NCBI GenBank assembly: GCA_938028725.1
Contig: CALIMH010000009.1
Location: forward strand, 1 to 62,528
Source: an uncultured Anaerolineae bacterium
GTDB lineage: Bacteria > Chloroflexota > Anaerolineae > J036 > Brachytrichaceae
Direction: 5' to 3'
Length of the DNA stretch: 62,528 nt
Below are positions 1 through 6,334 of this stretch, one piece after another. The notes under the pieces are model-generated. The model worked only from the letters and a program-made list of their open reading frames with translations, made no database searches and had not been told where the DNA came from. How positions within the stretch are numbered: the first letter of the stretch is position 1; every line of letters begins with the position of its first letter. The position numbers and the translations under genes are program-made.

Positions 1-92
1 CCCTCGCCGCCCTCGTTGTTCAAGGAGTGCAACTCGAGCGTCAGGCGACCACAAATAGAGATGCTGTAGATCGGTTTGAGTTGGTTCGACAT
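1..92 (-). CDS. cas7: Cas7 backbone subunit, N-terminal fragment (type I CRISPR)
   Basis: Only the first 30 codons lie in the window; the gene continues past the left edge. The ATG is at 92 with an AGGAG Shine-Dalgarno nine bases upstream. The visible peptide contains ISICGRLTL followed by HSLNNEGGEG, which matches the start of the Cas7 families known as DevR, Csa2 and Cst2: a first RRM beta strand, then an Asn-Asn-Glu-Gly loop. Cas7 forms the helical backbone that coats the CRISPR RNA in Cascade. It lies 36 bases after the cas8-like gene on the same strand, so the two are probably co-transcribed. The assignment rests on a short fragment plus context. Confidence 0.8.
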   Translation of the reverse strand, partial: MSNQLKPIYSISICGRLTLELHSLNNEGGE

Positions 93-128
93 GGTTGTTC
101 GCTCCTGAGAGTTGAGCTTTGGGTTTGT

Positions 129-530
129 CTAGCTGTTGTTCGAGTTGTCTTCGCGCGGCTCCCTGGCATAGCCGAAAGCGATGAGTAGGTTGGCGACCAC
201 CTCGGAGCCGTATTCGTCAATCAAGCGCACGACCTCGGCGATGTCCTCGGTGCGCACGTCCTTGCGCATCTGCTGGCCCTTGCTCTCCAGCTTCTGCACG
301 TTTTCCTGGTTGTAGCTCTGGATGAAGTTGGTGAGCGCGGCTACGAACTCATCGCGCACCGTGCCCTTGCGCTTCAGCTCTGCGCCCAGGCCGTAGCGCA
401 CTTCATACAGGTAGTCTTGGTTTTTGGCCTTGCGCGTCTGGGGGATGATGGTGGCATGGCGGATGGCGTAGGCCACGTTCTGAAAGCCTTCGTTCTCTAT
501 GATTTGGGTGAGGTCTTTTCGGTTGGTCAT
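129..530 (-). CDS. Candidate internally initiated Cas11 small subunit within the cas8-like gene
   Basis: On the minus strand GGAGG (541-537) precedes two consecutive in-frame ATG codons at 533 and 530. The spacing is 3 and 6 bases, the second being near ideal. Starting at 530 gives a 133-residue, charged, predicted mostly helical protein ending at the cas8 stop. In several type I subtypes the Cas11 small subunit is known to be translated from an internal start in the 3' part of cas8, at about this size. The site and spacing are seen in the sequence. That it is used, and that the product is Cas11, is inference. Confidence 0.5.
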   Translation of the reverse strand: MTNRKDLTQIIENEGFQNVAYAIRHATIIPQTRKAKNQDYLYEVRYGLGAELKRKGTVRDEFVAALTNFIQSYNQENVQKLESKGQQMRKDVRTEDIAEVVRLIDEYGSEVVANLLIAFGYAREPREDNSNNS

Positions 531-1880
531 CATAAGCCTCCGTAATCGAGGTGTGGTGAAAGTTGGCGCGTCGCGCCTGCCATCATTGAGGCGGCGCAGT
601 ATCTCGTGGCTGTAGCCGGCGGCGAAATCGAAGAACGCGTCCCAACTGCCGCCGGAGACGAAGTCGCGGTAGCGGCGCAGCAGGTCGAAGCCGTCGCTAT
701 GGGTCTCATCAATGCCGCGGATCACCTCCAGATGTTCATCAATGATCTGCTGCAGCGCGGCCACATCGTCCCGGGTGCGCAGGTCGCCGCTCCAGGCGGG
801 TAAGCTGAGGAAAGACAGGTTGACCATGGTATAGGCGTTGCGGCTGAGCAACTTGAACTGGGCTACATGGAAGCCGGCCACGACCTTCTCCGGCGGCTTA
901 GGCAGGTCGAATTCGTCCTCGTCGCGCCAGGCGGCCTCCACGTAGTCTAGCCAGGCTCGCGAGAAGAGCAGCACGCTGGTGATGTCGGTCTTCAGCGCCG
1001 TCTGGCCGCCGCGCTCGCGCCACAGGTAGCGGTTGAACTTTGCAAAGGCTTCCTGGTGCGCCTGCCAAGAGAGGTGCAGCGGAGCAAGCACATAGGCCTT
1101 CCAGTCGTTGGTGCCCATCGTTTGGCGCGGCACTAGGCAATGCCACAGGCCAACAGCCTTCAAGAACTCCTCCGGCCAGGGCCGATCCTTGATGTTGTCC
1201 ATGCGTAGAGCGTTGGCTTTGGTCTCATTCAATCCCTTGCCCTGATGCGGATTCAGAAGCTGCGAGGCCGTCTCTTCCGGCTCGATGCCGTCACGCTTGG
1301 CCAGATGGCGCCAGGCCTCTAGAACTGCTTCGGCGTCGGAATCGGGTTTGGCAAAAAGGGCCAATAGACTGGAGACGTGCTCTGAGACATGCGCCCTGGC
1401 TTTTTGCCACTGCTCGACAATTCGGTTATAGGCTTTGATGGCTTGCATTTTGGAATCGCCCAGAAAGGTCACCACCGCCCAGTCTTGTGGTGGTTCGAGG
1501 TCGCTCAGTTGTTGTTCTAGGTCGGTGCCGCGCACGCCTTGCTCGGCCAGAACCCTTCTCTGCTCCCCCCACAGCCTGACCTGCTCCCAGGTCTTGTCCA
1601 CATCGCGCGCTGGCTCATTGTTCACCGCCGGCTGTTCTCCCCGCACAATCAGGGGCGCCGGATTGCGCAGCGACTTCAGGCGCTGCATCCATGCCTCTTG
1701 CACCGGCTCGCTCAGCCGCACCAGGTAGTGGCTGCCGATGTCCTCGATAACGATGCGCCAGCGGTCGGTCGGTTCCTTCACCTGTCGGAAGATGTGGTCC
1801 AGCAGCGTCGCCAGCCCGTAGGCCATCAGCACGTCGCTGTAGGTGCCGGTGCGCTTGGGAACGTAGTAGTCCTGATACAT
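129..1880 (-). CDS. Cas8-like large subunit of a type I CRISPR effector
   Basis: A 583-residue protein between cas3 and cas7, the usual place for the large Cascade subunit that recognises the PAM and recruits Cas3. I recognise it from context and size rather than from a motif, because Cas8 proteins diverge strongly. The start was set at 1880: the ATG there shares one base with the cas3 stop and has an AGGAGG site upstream. A longer in-frame ORF to 2027 would run deep into cas3. The N-terminus (MYQDYYVPKRTG) and a Trp-rich middle are followed by a helical C-terminal part of about 130 residues. That part can be started internally (separate entry). The subtype is unresolved; the order cas3-cas8-cas7(DevR-like) recalls the Myxococcus dev type or the I-A/I-B group. 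Confidence 0.7.
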   Translation of the reverse strand: MYQDYYVPKRTGTYSDVLMAYGLATLLDHIFRQVKEPTDRWRIVIEDIGSHYLVRLSEPVQEAWMQRLKSLRNPAPLIVRGEQPAVNNEPARDVDKTWEQVRLWGEQRRVLAEQGVRGTDLEQQLSDLEPPQDWAVVTFLGDSKMQAIKAYNRIVEQWQKARAHVSEHVSSLLALFAKPDSDAEAVLEAWRHLAKRDGIEPEETASQLLNPHQGKGLNETKANALRMDNIKDRPWPEEFLKAVGLWHCLVPRQTMGTNDWKAYVLAPLHLSWQAHQEAFAKFNRYLWRERGGQTALKTDITSVLLFSRAWLDYVEAAWRDEDEFDLPKPPEKVVAGFHVAQFKLLSRNAYTMVNLSFLSLPAWSGDLRTRDDVAALQQIIDEHLEVIRGIDETHSDGFDLLRRYRDFVSGGSWDAFFDFAAGYSHEILRRLNDGRRDAPTFTTPRLRRLMMTNRKDLTQIIENEGFQNVAYAIRHATIIPQTRKAKNQDYLYEVRYGLGAELKRKGTVRDEFVAALTNFIQSYNQENVQKLESKGQQMRKDVRTEDIAEVVRLIDEYGSEVVANLLIAFGYAREPREDNSNNS

Positions 1881-4462
1881 CAGCCCTCCTCCTGCGACAG
1901 CCCGTCGCACAGCCGTAAGATTCGAACGATGATAAAGTACTGAAACCAACAGGCCCAGTCGCCGTCGGGCGGCGACTCGGGCAGATGTTTGCCTACGTTG
2001 GGGGCCTTTTCTTCGCAGCGCAGCCACTGCGCCCAGCCCCGCCAGCTTGGATCGCCGACCGCGACCAACGCCTCGGCCACCGTCTTGCCGGCCTCGATGT
2101 GCAGCCGATACGGTTTGGCCTCGTCCAAGCCAGGGCTGTGGTGGCGGGCGATGGCGGCGAAGGCGGCGCGGTAGAGGCCGGGATAGGTCCGGCCTTCTAA
2201 CGCCTCAAACAACACCTTGACCGAGGCGGACGCGCTCTCGCCGGCGTGGGTGGACGGCTTATACCGGCGCAATTTCCTCTGCGCTTCTTCATGGACCGGG
2301 TGACCGCGCTCATAGTGGGTGTGCGCGACCAGAAAGGGCGGCGTCCCCTCGCCGATGGCCTCCTGATACTTGGCGGCGAAGCGCTGCCAATCCTCGCTCA
2401 GCTTGCCCACATCGTGCAGCGCCAGGCCCAACCGCGTGGCTCGTTCCAACAGAACCGCTGGCAGATGCCAATCCCCCTGCTGTTCGGCGAAGCGGCGGGC
2501 CGGCCAGGCCAATCGTCGGCGCAAGCGGCCGTCGGCCACGGGGTTGCGGGCGGCGAGATCCCCCTCAAAGATGCGGCGCATGTTGGCGATGTGCGCCGTA
2601 TACGACTCAAGCTGGTAGCCGGCGTAGTCGGGCCGCTGCCGGCGCAGGATCGCCGGGGGTGAAGTGTAGTTGCCACACGAGGGAAGCCCCAGCCGCAAGC
2701 CGTGCTCAGCATCGTAGGCAACGAGCCGAGGATTGACGGCGAAGACCAGCGAGAGGCTGATGTCCTCTGGTTGCTGCACATCGCGCCATTGATAGGTGAT
2801 CTCCTCCTCTCCCTCATCGCCTTGCGCAACAGGATAGCGCAGCGCCCAGCCAAGCCCCTGCGCGTCGCGCAACTGGTTTAGCTCTTCTACCTTGCCGCGC
2901 AGTGTGCCGTGCCAGAGGGAGATGCCCTGGAAGCGATAAGGGCTTTCCTCGCTTGGGTCAGAGGATACTTCGCGGACGATCACGTTGCGGCTGTCCACTT
3001 TGCGGATAAGCTGGGGGCGGGCGCTGGCATCCCCGCGCACCAGCGCGTCGGTGATACGCTGCCAAAGCTCACCTTGGCCCTCGCGCATGGCCTGGAGCAT
3101 GGCCGCGTCGGCTTCGCTGTGGGCCTGGTTGATCACCTCCTGCTCGGCGGCGAAGTCCAGGATGGCGCCGTTTCGCTCGCGAAACGCCTGCCAGGAGCGG
3201 TCGCACACGGCTATCTCGGCCTTGCTGATGCCGTAAGGCGCGTAGTTCGGCTCGCCATTCTCCTTGGTCGGTGCCGGATAGATGATCACCTGGCCCTGCT
3301 CGCCCGGATAGCGGGCGCAGCGGCCGGCGCGCTGCAACACGCTGGCCGCCGGCGCGATCTCGGTGTGCAGCGTCTGGGCGCTGATGTCCAGCCCAACCTC
3401 CACCACCTGGGTGGCGACGACAATCAGCGAAGGCCCATCACCAGCCTTCGGCCCTTGTGGGTTCCAGAGCGCCTGCAACAGCGCCTCCTTGAGTTGGCGA
3501 TGCGGCTGCTCGAAGCGGCTGTGCAGCAGCATCACCCAGGGTTGGTCTTGCGGCCCCTCGGCCAATCGCTCGCGCAGCATCTGCACGCCTTGCTCGACGG
3601 CCCGATCCCAATCGCCCCCGAGGCTGTTGGCCATAGCTTGGTAGATCGGCGCCAGGGCGGGATCGGTCACCGGCACAGGACGGCAGCCGGCCACACGAAG
3701 CTGCTCGTACAGTGCAATTGCCCGATCCACGGTGTTGCAGACGGCCAGCGAGCGGCGGTCGTGTGCGTTCAGCACCGGCTCGGCCGTCAGCTCTCTTTCC
3801 ATCACCTCGAACCGGCGCTGTTTACGGGATAGTTGGCCCTGTCGGGTCTCGATGCTGGCCACTTCGTTAGGCGGAACAACGACCACCTTGGCCTTGAGCA
3901 GCTCGCCGATGGATTCCAGCATAGTTTGAGAAAAGGTAGCCGTCATCAGTAGGAAGGGCACCAGCCGACCTACCACCCGCAAGAGCTGCAGGGTGGCCTG
4001 CGTGGCCTCCGGCGGGAACAGGTGAAACTCGTCGAACACTAGGTACGAACCCAACACGGCGCCGACGTTCACGTTGGCTCGGCCGGGTGAAAGGCTGTAG
4101 GGCACACCCAAGGCGCTGCTCAGCGTCTGGTCGAGCGTGGCGAAGACCAGGTCGCCCACCAGCTCCGGGTCTTCTGGTCGTTCGCCGGTCTGGATGCGCA
4201 CGTCTAGCTTGCGGCGGTGCACCCGCTCGTAGCGCTCAGCCAGCGTGTGATACTCACGGTAGAACTGGCTCGCCAACACGCGCATGGGCACCGAGTAGAG
4301 GCACTGCTTGGGGAAAGCATCATCGGGCAGGTCGAAGAACGCCTCGATGAAGGGCGCCAGCGCAGCCCGCGTCTTGCCGGAGCCGGTGGGCGCCTGGAGG
4401 ATCACAGAGCAGCCTTTTAACAGGTGCGATTTGACCTGCTCTTGGTAAGGGTAGAGCGGCAC
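1880..4462 (-). CDS. cas3: Cas3 helicase-nuclease with the HD domain at the C-terminus
   Basis: An 860-residue Cas3, the ATP-dependent helicase and nuclease that degrades DNA bound by Cascade. The helicase comes first: Walker A PTGSGKT at residues 25-31, DEFH box near residue 140, TAT motif, then a second RecA domain with VVATQVVEVGLD and QRAGRCAR. The HD nuclease follows near residue 685 (LALHDVGKL), with later metal-ligand candidates in HTHYERGH and ARHHSPG. Most fused Cas3 proteins have HD first, so this order is unusual. Translation starts at a GTG with GGAGG six bases upstream, inside the end of the WYL gene, two bases after its stop. The stop shares one base with the next ATG. Confidence 0.92.
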   Translation of the reverse strand: MPLYPYQEQVKSHLLKGCSVILQAPTGSGKTRAALAPFIEAFFDLPDDAFPKQCLYSVPMRVLASQFYREYHTLAERYERVHRRKLDVRIQTGERPEDPELVGDLVFATLDQTLSSALGVPYSLSPGRANVNVGAVLGSYLVFDEFHLFPPEATQATLQLLRVVGRLVPFLLMTATFSQTMLESIGELLKAKVVVVPPNEVASIETRQGQLSRKQRRFEVMERELTAEPVLNAHDRRSLAVCNTVDRAIALYEQLRVAGCRPVPVTDPALAPIYQAMANSLGGDWDRAVEQGVQMLRERLAEGPQDQPWVMLLHSRFEQPHRQLKEALLQALWNPQGPKAGDGPSLIVVATQVVEVGLDISAQTLHTEIAPAASVLQRAGRCARYPGEQGQVIIYPAPTKENGEPNYAPYGISKAEIAVCDRSWQAFRERNGAILDFAAEQEVINQAHSEADAAMLQAMREGQGELWQRITDALVRGDASARPQLIRKVDSRNVIVREVSSDPSEESPYRFQGISLWHGTLRGKVEELNQLRDAQGLGWALRYPVAQGDEGEEEITYQWRDVQQPEDISLSLVFAVNPRLVAYDAEHGLRLGLPSCGNYTSPPAILRRQRPDYAGYQLESYTAHIANMRRIFEGDLAARNPVADGRLRRRLAWPARRFAEQQGDWHLPAVLLERATRLGLALHDVGKLSEDWQRFAAKYQEAIGEGTPPFLVAHTHYERGHPVHEEAQRKLRRYKPSTHAGESASASVKVLFEALEGRTYPGLYRAAFAAIARHHSPGLDEAKPYRLHIEAGKTVAEALVAVGDPSWRGWAQWLRCEEKAPNVGKHLPESPPDGDWACWFQYFIIVRILRLCDGLSQEEG

Positions 4463-4464
4463 AG

Positions 4465-5505
4465 CTAACCTCCAAAGAAGTCATCCAAGGTGGAGCTTTT
4501 GTTGGTGGGGGATGAGCTGATATGCCAGCCGTATAGTTCGGCTAGCGCTTTAGCCTCACCCATCAGCATTTCCCGCAGCTTCATCGGCTCCAGTACCTCG
4601 CAATCCGCACCCCAACCCCGAATCCACGGCAGCATCTCCTGCGGCTCGGCGATCCGCGCCCGCCAGATGAGATAGCCATCCGGCTGTGCTTCCACCTGCT
4701 CCCCGCGATGCCAGCGACTCTCCCGCACCCGCATCGCTACCCGCGGATGGAAGCGCAGCACGACTTCCACCGGCTCCGCCTCGGTGTACCAAATGCCCCA
4801 GGCGTCCCGCAACAGGGCTTTGGGATCGAAGGTCGCTGGAATCTCGTAGCGGTCGGGGAGGAGTTGGGCTGAACGTAGGCGCTCGATCTTGAAAGTGCGA
4901 ATCGTGCCTGGCGGCTCGCGAAAGCCGATCACGTGCGCCGTTTGGCCTACGGCGTAAGGCTCGATGAAGTAGGGCGAAAAGGTGTACTCGAACACGCGCC
5001 CGTCCGCCATCTGATGCTGCACCTTGAGCTTCCGCCCGGCCGACCACGCCTCTGTCAGCTTCTCCAGCACGTCGAGATAGACCGGGTCGCGATAGGCTGT
5101 CTCTTCATCCATCACGTCGGCCGAGTGCAGTAGGTGGCGGCTTACGTTCTTGTCCAGCCGCTGCAAGGCGATCCCCAGCTTGCGCAGCGCTGAGGCTGCG
5201 TGCGGGTTCTGTTTATCCGTGCGGGTGGCCAGCAGCCGGGTGGCCAGGTGGATGGCCATGATCTCGTGCAGGCTGAACGACGCCCGGGTCAGGTCGGCGT
5301 TGCGGTCCATCTTCAGCTTGTTGCCATCCAGCTCGTCCTCGTAGATCCCCGGCGGCAACTGATCGGCATTCAGGTACTTGGTGATGGTGGAGCGGTTTAC
5401 GCCCAGCCGCCGCGCGATCTCGGCGCGGGTCAACCCCTCTGGGTGCGCCCACAGCAGTTTCTCGATCTGCAACAGACGTTGGGCCTTTTCTTCGGCACGA
5501 TTCAT
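4465..5505 (-). CDS. HTH and WYL-domain transcriptional regulator, first gene of the cas transcript
   Basis: A 346-residue protein. The N-terminal winged helix (residues about 8-45, ARRLGVNRSTITKYL as recognition region) is followed by a WYL-type ligand-binding region around residues 165-225 and a C-terminal extension typical of these regulators. The WYL signature itself is degenerate: the Trp-Tyr-Leu positions read Ala-His-Val. WYL proteins are regulators often linked to phage defence and CRISPR loci, and are thought to sense nucleic acids or nucleotides. It ends two bases before cas3 and holds the cas3 ribosome-binding site, so it is translationally coupled to cas3. It probably controls this operon. 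Whether it represses or activates cannot be seen. Confidence 0.85.
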   Translation of the reverse strand: MNRAEEKAQRLLQIEKLLWAHPEGLTRAEIARRLGVNRSTITKYLNADQLPPGIYEDELDGNKLKMDRNADLTRASFSLHEIMAIHLATRLLATRTDKQNPHAASALRKLGIALQRLDKNVSRHLLHSADVMDEETAYRDPVYLDVLEKLTEAWSAGRKLKVQHQMADGRVFEYTFSPYFIEPYAVGQTAHVIGFREPPGTIRTFKIERLRSAQLLPDRYEIPATFDPKALLRDAWGIWYTEAEPVEVVLRFHPRVAMRVRESRWHRGEQVEAQPDGYLIWRARIAEPQEMLPWIRGWGADCEVLEPMKLREMLMGEAKALAELYGWHISSSPTNKSSTLDDFFGG

Positions 5506-5602
5506 ATTCAGCGCCCCTAGGGCAAATTAGCCACTTACAGCTCTATTCTGGCACGTAGCGCGCCGAATTCCGCAAAACGACTTGCAATCCGGCCAAAACC
5601 TT

Positions 5603-5809
5603 TCAGCGACGTTTCCCGAAAAGGAACAGCCGCCCGCGACTGTCCTCGCTGAGCAGGATGCCGGCCTCTTCCAGCGCCGGCAGCGAGCGGGTGACTGTGG
5701 ACGGATGCAAATCGAGCTGACGGGCGATCTCGATAGGCTTGCAGTGCGGATGGCGCTCCACATAGCGGGCAATTTCCTGCAAGCGGTTGCTGTCTGGCTT
5801 ACGTCCCAT
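5603..5809 (-). CDS. Small winged-helix DNA-binding protein upstream of the cas operon
   Basis: A 68-residue protein made almost wholly of a helix-turn-helix (IEIARQLDLHPSTVTRSLPAL) and a beta wing (DSRGRLFLFGKRR), as in MarR- or ArsR-like minimal repressors. It has no ligand domain. The ATG at 5809 is preceded by GGAGG five bases upstream. It lies 97 bases before the WYL regulator on the same strand. A 9-bp perfect inverted repeat 47-69 bases upstream of its start is a plausible operator. Its role as a regulator of the cas locus is inference from position. It could also be a remnant of a longer regulator, though the SD and compact fold argue for an intact gene. Confidence 0.7.
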   Translation of the reverse strand: MGRKPDSNRLQEIARYVERHPHCKPIEIARQLDLHPSTVTRSLPALEEAGILLSEDSRGRLFLFGKRR

Positions 5810-5855
5810 GATGACCTCCGGTCCGTGGTAGTCCTTGACTCCACAGTACCGGAGG

Positions 5856-5878
5856 GCTGTTGCCAGTACGGCAACAGC
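5856..5878. promoter_or_regulatory. Perfect inverted repeat, candidate operator
   Basis: GCTGTTGCC, a five-base spacer AGTAC, then GGCAACAGC: two perfect 9-bp arms. It lies upstream of the small winged-helix gene and has no following T-run, so it reads more like a dimeric protein-binding site than a terminator. It could serve the winged-helix or the WYL protein. Confidence 0.4.
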
Positions 5879-6132
5879 GGATTACGTATCGCGTCGTTTG
5901 CGCGCGGCGTCGTGGGCGGTCTTGCAGGTTGATGATCTCGGCCACACCAAAGGGGAAGATTGTTAAGCGGATCAGGAGCCTGGTCACTGCTGCGCACTCT
6001 CCAAAATGCTTGAAGCTGACCGCGGATTTCTCACCAGCGCATGATGCGTTCCGCCGTGAAGGTAGGGAATCGCGTTACCCGACGCTTCATTGGGGCAGGC
6101 GATCATTCAGCGTGAGAAGCATTCACCCCCAA
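5879..6132. other. Non-coding stretch between the cas-linked regulators and tRNA-Cys
   Basis: Together with 5810-5855 this makes about 320 bases without a convincing gene. The open frames through it have no ribosome-binding site and no recognisable protein. It separates the 3' end of tRNA-Cys from the first cas-linked gene, where an island junction would be expected. I see no second copy of the tRNA end inside the window. Confidence 0.5.
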
Positions 6133-6204
6133 AGGCGACGGCGGGAATCGAACCCGCGCATAAGGGTTTTGCAGACCCTCGCCTTACCACTTGGCCACGT
6201 CGCC
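6133..6204 (-). tRNA. tRNA-Cys (anticodon GCA)
   Basis: A 72-base cloverleaf on the minus strand. The acceptor stem GGCGACG pairs with CGTCGCC. The anticodon stem AGGGT/ACCCT encloses CTGCAAA, giving GCA. The T-arm is GCGGG-TTCGATT-CCCGC. The discriminator is U73, as expected for tRNA-Cys. CCA is not encoded. A TAGAAT box (6221-6216) about ten bases upstream may be its -10 element. The gene's 3' end faces the CRISPR-Cas locus. Confidence 0.97.
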
Positions 6205-6249
6205 TGGATAACTCGATTCTAGCATATCTGGCTCTGAGCATGATTGGGG

Positions 6250-6274
6250 AGGCGCAGCGCAGCACGCTGCGCCT
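6250..6274 (-). terminator. GC-rich hairpin downstream of the moeA pair
   Basis: Ten-base-pair stem AGGCGCAGCG/CGCTGCGCCT with a five-base loop, 61 bases after the stop of the moeA-PBP gene and just before the tRNA-Cys promoter region. It lacks a U-tract, so it is only a possible terminator. Confidence 0.35.
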
Positions 6275-6334
6275 GCTTCGCCCGTAGCGCGGGGCTTGGA
6301 CCGCGGTGGCGCTTTGACTGCACCTTAAATCACC

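Noticed and set aside
1881..2027. Longer N-terminus for the cas8-like protein
   Set aside because: It lies wholly inside cas3 on the same strand in another frame; the ATG at 1880 with AGGAGG is a far better start.
5527..5997. 156-residue minus-strand frame over the small winged-helix gene
   Set aside because: Its product is low-complexity Arg/Ser/Pro-rich and conflicts with the better-supported 68-residue gene in another frame.
1..6132. CRISPR array inside the window
   Set aside because: No regularly spaced direct repeats are visible; any array must lie left of position 1.
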